DNA of 64,000 bases from Scolanthus callimorphus (taxonomy: Eukaryota > Cnidaria > Anthozoa > Actiniaria > Edwardsiidae): positions 16,470,501 to 16,534,500 of the forward strand of contig CM066916.1 of the NCBI GenBank assembly GCA_033964015.1, given 5' to 3'. The number at the start of each line of letters is the position of its first letter. The stretch's first letter is position 1. Both the position numbers and the translations under genes were made by a program. Under the pieces are notes generated by a model. It searched no databases and had not been told where the DNA came from. It saw nothing but the letters and a program-made list of their open reading frames with translations. Shown here piece after piece: positions 31,906 through 42,409 of the stretch.

Positions 31906-32996
31906 CAAAGGGGCACCCGAATTTAGAAACTGAAAATGGGCGTACGCACAATTCCTTTTCTATGTGAAAAGGAAAATGATGATATTACGTGAGCTCACCC
32001 CTGAAGAATCATGAAATAATCATAGAATGGATGTGATTGAAAATAGCCAACTTAGCTAATTACTGAAAACTCATAAAGATCGACTGTGAGATGAGGCATA
32101 GAGTTAAAAATAGTATAGGCAATTACATTTTACAATATATTGCGATAGTCAGTAAAGATAATCATGGTAGATTCTAAAGCTGCACAGTGAATCTCTTTAT
32201 CATTCCGTTTCTTCCTCCACATAGCGTTATGAACCTAACGAATGTTTATGTATTTTAACTATAAACAAATTGTATTTAACAATTAATCAACATTGAGACA
32301 TTTTCATTTGTCAGATGACATTCAGCAAGCCTGTATACAACCCGGCAGCAGAAACCTCATAGGGGCAGGTTAAATGGACGACTATAAAATATGAAGTAAT
32401 TTTGTATATCTTCAACTTTTAATTGCCTATCGAGTTGTTGAGGAAAGAATAAAAACAAATCGAGAAGACAAGAGAGGATTGAAGACGAAACAAACTACGG
32501 TTACGGTGTACTTGTTTGCTTCATCAGGAGGTAATACTGATACATGCTCCATTTGTGTTTATGTGAATAGCTGTATTAAAGGAGGAATACATTTGGTTGC
32601 AAATATTCACAACAATCATTGAAGGTTATGAAAATATTCGCCAGTAGCGCTAGCAGTAACACTATACCAGAACCAATGATATAGTGGCAGCTGCAGCGGC
32701 AGCAGTAGAAGCACTAGCAATAGTAGCAGTGGCAGTGGCAACAATGTGAGCACTAACTAGTAGGAGTGGCAACAATGTGAGCACTAACTAGAAGGAGTAG
32801 GAGTAACAACAGTACCAATGACAGAGTGGTATCTGCCGTGAAGCAGTAGTAGCAGCAGTAGCAGTAGTAGCCCCAAACTCTAGTTTTCTGACTTTCATGT
32901 CAGGACTTTCAGGACTGGATTCTGTATTGGAAACAGAACCGCTTGTGAATCTTGAAACTTTCAGAATTGAGTTCAATGAATCGTCTCCACTCTGTT
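31906..32996 (-). CDS. Candidate gene fragment, two exons, unidentified
   Basis: On the minus strand, exon 32996-32893 follows a good acceptor (TTCTAACCTTTTCTAG). It is open in one frame for 34 codons rich in Ser/Glu (for example VSNTESSPESPDM), ending at AAA/GTCAGA in phase 0. Exon 31959-31906 has an excellent acceptor (CATTTTCCTTTTCACATAG) and donor (TTTG/GTGAGTC) and is open in phase 0 for 18 codons; a second frame is also open. The intron contains the imperfect AGCAGT repeat. The product is not recognised, there is no start or stop codon, and upstream exons were not found. Confidence 0.3.
32685..32875. repeat. Imperfect trinucleotide (AGC/AGT) microsatellite
   Basis: Runs of AGCAGTAG and AGTAGC triplets, plus a direct duplication of GTGGCAACAATGTGAGCAC...AACTAG (about 26 bp) at 32735-32792. 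Confidence 0.8.
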
Positions 32997-35002
32997 CTAG
33001 AAAAGGTTAGAATTGATGAGAAACAAGCTAACGCGCTCATTACATCCGAAAAAGAAAAAAACTTGACATGTCATTTAAAGTGAGTGAGGCAAACATGGCC
33101 ATAAAAATACATATTTATGTTCATGACCATTTTGAAATATAAATTTGCTAAATCGATTCTAAGGTTATCGGAGGTAACGCAACGATGTGGCATGGTGTAA
33201 ACTTTGCTTCGACGCAACAACTCAGCCAATGAGAACCTAGCAAGGCTACCACAACTTTTAAAAACTTGTCGATTGCCAACGCTGCATTAGCTTTTATTTC
33301 AGCCTCTAACTGTTCTATTCTAAAGAAAGCACAAATACTTCGAAAAGAAAACGAAAAAGAGAAGGTACATCTATGTTATATGTCTGACCTGAGAAATGCA
33401 CGCAGTCGGTGCAGCCTTCATGCTTGGTTTCTATTGTTTGAAATAAATAACTTCATGAGATTTTGTCATGAACATTGACGCCATGTCAGGTACTCAAAAA
33501 TCAACAAGACTTCAAATGGTTCCCAGCTGCATTTCCTTTAATAATATAGATTGTTACATGTATGTGGGTGCGAATATGCAAATTCTCTGTAACAACAAAA
33601 GCAAGGACAAAATCGCTATCAACTAGGTAACAGATGTGCAATCCTGCAATCCATTGAACTGGCGAATGAGGTACCACTACAATACTAAGATTAACTTTTC
33701 TGTTTTTACGATTTTCGAAATTTATTTTTGCTACGATATACTATTAACTGCATGTTTACAATTAGTCATTATAAAATAACTAAGATAGTACGCGCGCTCT
33801 CATTGGTCGACAGGTGTGTTTAGATGAGAGTATATAAACACGGTTGTGACGTCACGCCCGGGACGATGTTTGCGATGCCTTCTTTTTCATTCTTTATACA
33901 TTTTGACAAAAATTTATCCAAACACTTGAAGCAATGAAATTGTGCAAGCAGTGCTGTTTTCTTTTTAGCTATCATTTGTCGTCCCATCCTTTAACCACAA
34001 GTTCAAAGAATTGGCTTCTCTTCGACTTTTTTAGTCAAACGCGTGTAAATTTTCAGGATTGTCAACATTTTCGTACGATTATACTTGATATTTTTGTCCT
34101 CTGACATCCTCTTCCCTCCTTTTATGAAAAGATTGCTTTGACTTCTGGGAACTTTTTAAAAGTATACAGCTCGAACTAAGAGGAGAAAAACAACACAAAT
34201 CAAGTTAAGCGACCCAACTAAAATTCTGGATTTGGAGACTTTCGGCGAATCGGCTAGCCAAAATGAAAAAGAACAACGAAGACCAAATTATTGAATAAAT
34301 CACAATTTATTTCATTACTTTCCTATTCAATTTTTCAAAATGATGATCTTTCACAAGTCGCGTAGGTAAAAAATGGTTTGCTAGCAAGTTAACAAGACTT
34401 GAAGCCATTAACAAAACATGAAATTCTTACTGGCGATCGGCGAACACCGACGGCACTGTCGACGAAACTTTGACTTGAGTTGCTTCAAAAATTCAATACG
34501 ATCGAGTGACAGTTCATGGACATTCGTTCATACCATCAGCAACAATTGAAGCCTCCATAGTATCATTGCAGTCTGGTATTTAACATTTTGCTTGATTTGA
34601 AAATCGAAACAAGGCACACGCTATTTTGCTTTTTCGATGCCGAATTCGTCTTTCCAAACCTCGGCAAAGTCAACACGAAGGCCGTTCTTGTATGGAAAAT
34701 TCCTTCGGCTTTGCAATTCTTAACCCGTATATCCCTTCATTGATATTCGCTTATGCTTCAATTACCATAAACACCATCGGAAGAGGTCAATAAAGTCGTG
34801 AAGTGTTTCTTAGAAAGCAGTTTTCTCTCGCCTTCCCGTCGCAAAACTTGCAGCCAACTGAGTGAAAAACTTGAACACACATGTGATATAACACGCCCTC
34901 TCATTGGCCCGTTCAGACCGTCGCCCGGTAAGGAGAATTTATATATTCACACAAAATGTTGAAATAAATTAATTTTAAATCTTTCGCTTCAAAAAGTAAA
35001 AG
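32997..35002. other. Stretch with one possible plus-strand exon and MITE-type blocks
   Basis: A possible plus exon at 33302-33364 (acceptor GCTTTTATTTCAG, donor AAG/GTACAT) is open for 20 codons in one frame (ILKKAQILRKENEKEK at its end); the gene context is unknown. From 33765 a block AATAACTAAGATAGTACGCG with CTCATTGGTCG matches the complement of 46820-46860, so this is MITE-derived DNA. CCTCTCATTGG near 34900 is similar. Nothing else is seen. Confidence 0.35.
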
Positions 35003-35208
35003 ATATTTATAAAAGCAATAGAAAACTTTTTCCCAGTGTCTACATACTCTGATGCAAACACTCGGGTAGGTTGGGAGAATTCTCGACTGGTTATGCAGCC
35101 ACTCGACCTTCGGTCTCGTGGCTGCATAACTGTCTCGAATTCTCCCAACCTCCCCTCGTGTTTGCATCAGAGTATGTAGACACGGAAAAAGTTCTCTATT
35201 GCTTAAAT
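35003..35208. mobile_element. Long-arm palindromic element
   Basis: The arms AAGCAATAGAAAACTTTTTC...GTGTCTACATACTCTGATGC and GCATCAGAGTATGTAGACAC...GAAAAAGTTCTCTATTGCTT pair with few mismatches. A second inner pair, GGTTATGCAGCCACTCGA and TCGTGGCTGCATAAC, makes the core. Noncoding foldback/MITE. Confidence 0.88.
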
Positions 35209-35629
35209 AATAATAACTTTAGCCATCTTTTATTTTCACGTTTTTAACTTTTTCACTTTTTAGGACTTTCTTTAGAATCCAGCCCCCGGTACCAGTGCGC
35301 CAGTAATTTTTATGGTAGCGGCTTGCCAAAATGTTCTAGTGTCACGCTATGCCAGCTTCAAAATATATTTTGCTCTCCATCCTATATGTATATTAAAATG
35401 TTGCTTTAAAGTATGTTTTGCTATACATAGAATTGCAGGAGATGTAATTGCCGGCAAACCAGTTTAAAATGATTAGTATTGTTTATGTTACTGTTTTGTT
35501 TGTGTTACAAACATGTAAACTTTAAAACCCAATTTGAACATACACATAATTCAACAAGCGTTGCTTTGACATTTGTTTTTTGACGCACGGATTACAGTCC
35601 GATTCTTTGCTTGAGTGACCATCAAACAT
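35209..35629. other. Gene-free stretch
   Basis: Plain sequence; nothing supported. Confidence 0.5.
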
Positions 35630-35995
35630 AGTATAATTACTCAAGTGATTATAAGAATTTCAGCGTGCTGATTGGTCGAGAGGTTCGTTTTGCCTCGCTA
35701 TAATCACCTGCCTTGTCTATTGCCTTCCTCATGGTTGAGGGTCAGCGATCCTAGGGGTCACACACGCATGCCTCTCCAAGCTACAGGTGATTATAACTAC
35801 AGGTGATTATAACATTGAAAGGAATGGGAGTGCGCGCGCAAGTTTTGCTATGGTCGTGAAGAACTCCAACAAAAACAAGTTTTTCTGTCTAAAATCATTA
35901 TGAATCACTTCAGCAATTATACTAAAACAATTAGTCGCCGAAGGCGACGTGATTATCGGCGAAAAGTCACCGAGACGAAGAGTGACCCGACGACC
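35630..35995. mobile_element. Composite MITE, inverted relative of 7728-8035
   Basis: It starts TATAATTACTCAAGTGATTA with CTGATTGGTCGAGAGG and ends with ACAATTAGTCGCCGAAGGCG and GTCACCGAGACGAAG. The module order is the reverse of 7728-8035. CTACAGGTGATTATAA is repeated in tandem in the middle (35783-35812). Confidence 0.75.
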
Positions 35996-36554
35996 AAAGA
36001 CCAATTCCCAAACCAACTCTTTTTCATTTCACATTGTCTAGTAGAGGGTTCCTGCCTCTAATTCCGAATAGACTGATGCATAGCCTGTAGTAGTACTGTT
36101 ACTATATTAAAAGTTCTTGGAACATAGTAAAATGAAGTATTGGTGAACGTGAATACACTGTGGCGCCTTCAATATACACCAAAAGGAATTCAAAGGGCTT
36201 ATAAATTAAAGTTATCATAGTAAAATGAATAAGGTTCCTTATCGTATTTGATGTACAATTTGTAACATTAAGCAACTATAAATTTCGGATTGGTTCGCAT
36301 GTAGTAATAATAAAACAAGATACAATCAGGCGCTACTCATCTATCGACTCGCCGACAATTGGGAGCGTCAATAGTTTCTTCTTCTTTGCCGCTTTTACAA
36401 GAATTGATTTATTAGAGATTTTCATTTTATAATATGTAAAGCGATTACAACTATTTCATTGCCTTTTGTTCTTGCTTCCTGGATTTACTGGCTCCGGATT
36501 GAATTGTTTGGCAATTATTTCTTTTGTATTCATCATGACTTTTCTCAGCCCGAT
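35996..36554. other. Gene-free stretch upstream of a TATA motif
   Basis: No supported feature. Confidence 0.45.
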
Positions 36555-36563
36555 TATATAAAG
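36555..36563 (+). promoter_or_regulatory. TATA box candidate
   Basis: TATATAAAG in an otherwise mixed sequence, about 410 bases before a strong 5'-exon donor at 36969 and 920 bases before the first good ATG exon. One of the better core-promoter matches in the window; transcription start not shown. Confidence 0.4.
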
Positions 36564-36900
36564 AGCAGCTACTTGTCTTCATCTATTCCGCGGTGCGATA
36601 TGATTAGCGCTTTGATGTGAAGACGTTGATGAGACCAACTGATCTCTTGATGGCTTGTCCGTCTATCGAGTAATAAGATCTTAATCCACGTTTAATTAAA
36701 AATTGCTTTCCTTGTTGTGAATGTTTGGCCGCCTTATCAACGACGCCACAGCCATATCACTACAGCAGGTTTATTTTGAGATATGAATTTTGTGTCGTGT
36801 CGAAGAGTTAGATTCTGGACAGACACTAGAAATATAAATGAGTGCACCTGTCTGTAGATGACATATCACTTTAAAATGCACCAACAACCAAACAAACAGG

Positions 36901-37712
36901 CGACTGAGCTGTAAAAACTGGGCTTTTAATCTTAATCGCTGATCCTGCGCAAGAGTTCCTTTCTGGAGGTAAGCTTACAAACATCGCTTTTCTATTCAGC
37001 TTTTGGGTCTACACCGAACAATTCTAGAAAACAAATATTATTTTCTTTCTTTTTTTACAAACCTGTGACAAAGATGAAAGCAAGTTCATTTAGTAAAAGA
37101 GAGCCAATGTATATTATAGAAATTGTAGAAATGTTTAGTCAGAGTTAACGAATTTTAACGTGCTATACTTCTTTGATTAAACAGTAAACAAGGAAAAAGC
37201 TTGTATTGATACAACACTTAACATCGCTTAAATACTACCAATTGAAATTGTATCCAAATTCTTTAAAATTGTAGATACATCAGTGCTAAAAATTATTACC
37301 ATAGATCAATATCACACGTGAAGCTTTATTCATTTGAAATTAAAGTAGAGAACAACCTTGTTTGTCATATATAAAAAGAGTAAGAAAAGCCGAACAGTCG
37401 CCTCCAGAATATATGCCTCATATAATGTTTTGATCATTCGGGAAGACATAGCCAATACAGGGAATCTATAGTTTTCTTATGGATATGAAGATGGGAACGG
37501 TCGACGTGAGTGCATTATTAAGTGAACCTAATTCAACGGTGAGTGTAGTTGGTGAAGCTTACTTGGTAAGCAATTCACCGTCAGTTTTCTATTCAGACCG
37601 CTTCCAAGGAGACGATTAAAAATCGAAAATAGCACAGAAGTACTAAATATCCTTGCAGAGCTCGCGATCGGTTAAACCAATTTATTTCAATTCTTTGAAT
37701 TATAGCAAATAG
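36901..37712 (+). CDS. Candidate small gene with 5' UTR exon and 46-aa product
   Basis: A noncoding exon ends at 36968 with a strong donor (CTGGAG/GTAAGC). The next exon has ATG at 37479 (later in-frame Met at codons 3 and 5) and runs in frame to 37565 (donor CTTG/GTAAGC). After a 93-base intron with a perfect TACTAAAT branch-point and TCCTTGCAG acceptor, the last exon is 37659-37712 (TAG stop). The product would be 46 residues with one N-glycosylation motif (NST) and no signal peptide. Without splicing the frame also gives a 46-residue product, stopping at 37617-37619. No family is recognised; this may be a micropeptide or a noncoding transcript. Confidence 0.3.
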
Positions 37713-38669
37713 GCAACACGTTTTTGTAAGCGGAAACGCTTCTTATACGAGATTTTGCTGGTATCAGCACATTAAAAACGCTTAGATTCGTTTGGTAAAC
37801 CTGCATTCGTTGTAACTTTGACGTTTGCAACAAGCTGTGCTCCTTTTTATCATGTCCATGACGGTTACACACATAAAATAAGAATCAAATAACGATGCTA
37901 CTTCATTTTACTGCTGAGGCGTACCTCGATCGCCTGACAAATCTATAGCAATTTTATATCCAAAACATTTATCTATCCCTAATTTCGTTTGTATGAGTCT
38001 TAACTATATTTTCACTTAACAAAACTCAAACACGTAGATAAATTGTAAATAAGCCTTTGAATAAATGCTGATGACAAGTTAGTTGATTTTTGGCAAGCGC
38101 TTTGTCTGTTGGACAGACAGCCCTTTTTGTCCAAACTGAATAGGGCTAAGCTACCTTAACTCCATTGTTCATGACCTTTCCCGAGTTCGTGCTGTGTGTC
38201 TCTATCCAGTTCGGTTAGAGAAGGCTTTGCATGAGCACAATATTCAATTTTTTAGAGAAAAAAGATATACCTACTGTGCGCACGTGGCGTTTAAGTCCTC
38301 CAAAAATTAGATATAGATAAAACTAGATATCAACTTTCTAATGCTTAGTTTAAATATGTTTAATAATTCACCTTTCAAAGGAAATGAGAAACAAAACACA
38401 ACCGAGAATTAACTAAAAAACACTACCTCCGCATGTTATGTTCTCAAGATATTTCTGCAATGGACAACTTTCCAACGGTCTATTGTTCGCTTGAAAATGT
38501 TTTGTACACTTTCGCAAAGTTTTACACGGATTGGTAATGGGGATAATAGTACTCAACTTCATCCAATTGTACGTCCTATAATTAATTCGAATGAACATGT
38601 AAAATAGTAAGCGTTCAAATTAAGTTGATGATTATACCTGAAGTGCCGTGTGTTTCAATTACTTTTACA
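37713..38669. other. Gene-free stretch
   Basis: AT-rich; no supported feature. Confidence 0.5.
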
Positions 38670-39127
38670 GCAATGAGATGAATTGTCGCTTATTAATAGT
38701 TTCGGCCCATAGTAGCACGCGACCGGTAGCGTGCCACACGAAATGGAATGCGTCTGTAGTGCTTGGCACACGGAAAACCATAAGATTTCTTACAGATGTT
38801 TATCAGAATCTTAGAAGTTCTTTGTTAGTTTTTGCATGGAACGTTTTTTATGAGTGTCAGGCTCAAAAATTAGGTTGCCGAACACTCGGAAACAGAGTCA
38901 GAGAGATTCGAATATTTTTCATTTTTCAAAAAATGAACGGAGCCGAAAATCATTTCATCACAGAAAAATTAAGAAATATAAAGAGTTCATTTGAGCCATC
39001 TTCATATTCTTTTATTTGCTACAACGCTGGCCACGATAATTTTAGAACTAGCAAATGGATCCCTGTACACTTTCAAAAAACACCTAATATTTCAGTTCTT
39101 TCCATTTCCGTTTATTGCAGTATATGA
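38670..39127 (+). CDS. Hypothetical long open frame after a splice acceptor
   Basis: Apart from the complete receptor and its antisense frame this is the longest open frame in the window (159 codons overall, stop at 39125-39127). A good acceptor (TTTCAATTACTTTTACAG, to 38670) sits inside it and leads directly to NEMNCRLLIVSAHSS. Composition is mixed, with eight Cys; no signal peptide, transmembrane segment or family motif is convincing. A SINE insertion follows within 80 bases. It may be a terminal exon or chance; I cannot assign a function. Confidence 0.28.
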
Positions 39128-39204
39128 AGCAATAAATAAGGTCACGATAAGGGAAGGAAAAGAGCGATATAACAATTACAATCTGGTAAAGAGTAGGTAC
39201 ACTA

Positions 39205-39640
39205 CTGGACGCCATATATAATAAAAAAAATAATAAAAAAATAATAATAACGTGCTTATATAGCGCTTTATCCTCGCGGCTCAAAGCGCTTTACATTAAT
39301 GGATAACTCATCCTATAAGAACCAGCTTTATAAACATGAGTGTGTGTTAGTATTGTGAGTTCTGTGACACTGAGGTTGGGCAACTTCCGACGGTCCTAGT
39401 GGTTCTTTAACGTCCCTCTGGTTCCGGTTAGTGTAGTGTATGTGAGAGACGGGGCCTACGGTTTAACGTCCTTATCCAAGAAGACGCGAAGGTCTAACAA
39501 TTTGCAGATGTTAGAGCAAAGGCAGCACCTTCTCCTCAATTATTAGAAAAAGACCCTGAGTGTTGGCCCGGCCAGGGTTTGAAACTCCCAACCTCCCGAA
39601 CATAAGCCCGGCGCTCTACCACTGCGCTAACCGGTCGTCG
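39205..39640 (-). mobile_element. tRNA-derived SINE
   Basis: Minus strand: a tRNA-like head near 39640 with box A TAGCGCAGTGG (39619-39629) and a box B-like AGTTTCAAACC (39576-39586), the spacing typical of pol III promoters. The body runs through a GTTAAACCGTAGGCCCCG region. The tail AAAGCGCTTTGAG...AAGCGCTATATAAGCAC followed by (TTA)n resembles 3' ends shared with L2-type LINEs, which would supply the replication machinery. Some decay; no flanking duplication worked out. Confidence 0.85.
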
Positions 39641-40637
39641 GCGGTCGACGCCATACAGTATTTAGGGAAATAAATATTACGAGAATTATTACTGCGGTAT
39701 AACGGATAATAACTACCAGTAGCAAAGCCACTATGACGTTCAACCTCTGTATTGTTTTATCTTTGCCATTATTTTGGAGTCATGCAATTCTGATTATACA
39801 GAGTATCTAGAAAAATGCTCTAGGTTCCACGATTTGACAAATTTAGAATGCAGGATTCGGGAACTTGTTCCCACGATTCGGAATTTGACAGGAATTCTTA
39901 AAAATGGCCTGAGGATGGTGTTGTCGCCGGGAAAACGATATCGATCTTGTCGGCCTAGAAAACATGATGTATTTAGTTCCCAAGATATTAATTATGTTTG
40001 AGGTTACGATTTTAGAAGTTAATATGAGGGGTGCAGGGTTTTCATAAAAATTGGCGAGCTCCGGATCACCACGCCTTCTTGCAGGACCTGGCAATATTAA
40101 AAACTCCAGGATCCGTGATACAGCGTGCCCGCGATATTCAGTGTTTATCATGCGGTGGATAATAGTGTTCTAGAAGTAATCCATGGAAATAATTACAGAC
40201 AAGCTCTTCCATACAAAGAGGGAGGTGACTTACCAAAGCAATCTTTAGAGCCACGAACTCTTGAGCCACGACTCTTGATTAGAGCTACGAACTCTTGATT
40301 ATAAGACACGCTCAGGCAAGTTAGTAATGTGGACAATATTCCGCTTACTTCCAAGAGAAACTGCACAATCCGAGGAGGAATACCAAAGGTAATTATCGAG
40401 CGCACTGGGTCACGATAGAGACATTTTACCCTTTTTTAAGGCCAAGGGTGGCACCTAGCATGGGACTTGTCTACCGTTCGTGCCTAACCGTTTGGGCAAA
40501 CCTTTTATTTATTTTTTTCTCTCTCTCTCTTTTCTCAATTCCATTTAATAAGTTATTTGTGTTTTGTATTTTCCATCAGCAAGTAGCCAAAAGTTGTTTA
40601 AAAAATAAATAAATAAATACCGAAAAAAAAAAGAGAA
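39641..40637. other. Stretch with a possible minus-strand exon
   Basis: On the minus strand a frame open from about 40420 down to 40236 reads DPVRSIITFGIPPRIVQF at its start and ends at an excellent donor (TTTG/GTAAGTCAC, 40229-40235). No acceptor or start is convincing. Part of its sequence is a local tandem repeat (GAGCCACGAACTCTTG at 40250-40305). A (CT)n run is at 40521-40532. Confidence 0.3.
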
Positions 40638-40680
40638 TGACGGCAACGGCAACGGCAACGGCAACGTCAACGGCAATGAC
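40638..40680. repeat. Hexanucleotide repeat (ACGGCA)n
   Basis: Six to seven copies of ACGGCA, the last ones altered (ACGTCA, ATGACA). Confidence 0.9.
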
Positions 40681-40885
40681 AACGCTCAGAAGCACACATG
40701 GGATATTCATTAGCACCCCGCTATGTTTAAGCATGTATTAAATATTGCTTTCTTAAATTTTAATACAAACAGAAAGTTTGGTTTCATGGAATACATCGTA
40801 AACTACTGTACATACAGTCTGTAAAATGTTCAACCAGGAATTTTACTTCTCGATTAATCTTGAAAACTCAAAAAAACTATCAAAC

Positions 40886-40966
40886 AAACAAACAAACAAA
40901 CAAACAAACAAACAAACAAACAAACAAACAAACAAACAAACAAACAAACAAATAAATAAATAAAGT
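40886..40966. repeat. Tetranucleotide repeat (AAAC)n then (AAAT)n
   Basis: About 16 uninterrupted CAAA units followed by three AAAT units, ending at the left edge of the MITE at 40969. Confidence 0.95.
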
Positions 40967-40968
40967 AA

Positions 40969-41097
40969 TAGAGCGGATTTCACATGACTGTCATGAGTAA
41001 TTCGCAATTACTTTGTAAATACTCCCATACGTTTTGTTCAGAATTGGTGTAATTACTTTGCGATTGGTTTCACGACAGTCTTGTGAAAACCACTCTA
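40969..41097. mobile_element. MITE, TAGAGCGGATTTCA family, copy 2
   Basis: It starts TAGAGCGGATTTCACATGAC and ends GTGAAAACCACTCTA, with TA at both edges. Inner arms include CATGAGTAATT. Same family and nearly the same length (129 bp) as 28344-28471 (128 bp). Confidence 0.88.
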
Positions 41098-41177
41098 ATA
41101 TATTGCCTGGCGCAATTACGTTAACAAGAACAATGAACTACATCATGTATGGCTCTCCAAATCTCGAAGAACACTCC

Positions 41178-41375
41178 CAATAGATCTCTTAACCTTGGGC
41201 GTAATGTTGTCCCATTTCAGATCACGTGGCATTCATTTGAAAAATCTGTCTTTGTTTGGGTGCTTCCATATTCATCATATATCCTTCAGTGCGTAGCAGA
41301 AAAATAAAGAAAGAATACTCATGGGAATGCCACGTGATCTGAAATGGGATAACATTACGGGTTGGAAGAAGATAT
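41178..41375. mobile_element. Decayed copy of the 200-bp MITE family
   Basis: CAATAGATCTCTTAACC then TTGGGCGTAATGTTGTCCCA matches the left arm of 19334-19533; the central part and CATGGGAATGCCACGTGATC are well conserved. The right terminus after ACATTACGG is lost. Confidence 0.8.
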
Positions 41376-41968
41376 CAAAACGTTCATCAGCAAAAAATTC
41401 ATTATTACTATAACAAGAGGCTTGGTCAAGGGGTACCTTGACCATTTGAAAGAGTTCGAATTTAATGATAAGTCGACATTGTCACAGAGCATATCGCAAA
41501 GACTTTGCTCAAAGTAGAGTCTGAGATGTACTTCACTGCAATAACGAGGAGGAGGAGGTTGTGGTTATGGAGAAATTTGGCAGCAGTAGTGAAGAAGAAG
41601 ACGACGACGGCTTTGATGATGATGAAAAGACAACAACAGGGACAGTGATATGGAAAACACAAAATGTCAGAAAAGCATTTTACATCACTAGATCAGGTCA
41701 AACATGCCTTACCCGGAGAGTGACTACTGGAACAGAAACTCATAATCTAGAAGCTTGAATCGAGCATTGTTTCGTTAGTTATTTTTCGATTCGTCTAATT
41801 AGCATCTTAACGCAAAATGGCCGAAGAGTAGAGTAGATTTTCATGTACTGAACTTATAGAACATAATTGCGAGTTGAAATTAGTAAAAAGCTGTAGCCAA
41901 GAGGCACAAAACAAAGCTTTACGGTACTTCTTTTCGGAGTTAAAATGTTTTTTAGTTGAGAGAATCGG
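41376..41968. other. Triplet-rich stretch with an acidic open frame
   Basis: From ATG at 41567 (+) a 63-codon frame begins with GSSSEEEDDDGFDDDEK-type acidic residues encoded by AGT/GAA/GAC/GAT triplets. It may be a microsatellite-derived frame and not a gene; no splice or promoter support. Confidence 0.25.
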
Positions 41969-42344
41969 TTACAGAAAGTTAATTGTTTCTGGTTCGCTCG
42001 TCAAGTGCATAAGAAAGCGTTCACGTTCCTTTGCGGCTGTCAATGGGGGAGAGGTCAGCAACTTTTCCCTAACATCGACATACACCTTTTTTTTATTTTC
42101 TTGAGAGGAAATCCAGCCTGTCAATTCCTCAACTTCTTCTTGATTCAAATTATTCAGCTGTTTGCCGTTTCCCTGCTTGTTTTTACTCGAAGGACCTGTT
42201 TACTTTTCCCTTTGGGGGCTCGCTTGCTTCCTCTGATCGTGCTTCAATTGTGCTCCCTTCATTTCTTTTTTCGCTAGTATCTTCGAAGTCGCTACTAACT
42301 GCTATCGTCGGTGCAGTTGAGGTTTCGTCCACTGTATCCGCCAT
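41969..42344 (-). pseudogene. Frame-shifted ORF of about 125 codons with its own promoter
   Basis: Minus strand. ATG at 42344 (CAATATGGCGG context) opens an acidic, Ser/Glu-rich frame of 53 codons that stops at 42183. The next frame, open from about 42200 to the TAA at 41969, is equally protein-like (NQEEVEELTGWISSQENKKK, then LLTSPPLTAAKERERF). Total length is 376 bases, 3n+1, so a single inserted base near 42190-42210 explains the break. Alternatives are a 46-base intron (AAA/GTAAAC ... AAACAG), which is too short and lacks a pyrimidine tract, or programmed frameshifting. No domain is recognised; the charged protein could be host or transposon derived. Confidence 0.6.
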
Positions 42345-42378
42345 ATTGCTTTCGAATATAATCCAGTAGGGAGCAAGG

Positions 42379-42409
42379 TGACGTCATGTTTATCACGCTC
42401 TCTGATTGG
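42379..42409 (-). promoter_or_regulatory. CRE and CCAAT box upstream of the minus-strand ORF
   Basis: Perfect CRE palindrome TGACGTCA (42379-42386), about 35 bases before the ATG, and CCAAT (complement of ATTGG, 42405-42409) about 60 bases before it. Spacing suits a compact TATA-less promoter. ATTGG blocks also occur inside MITEs in this window, so the CCAAT could have that origin. Confidence 0.5.
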
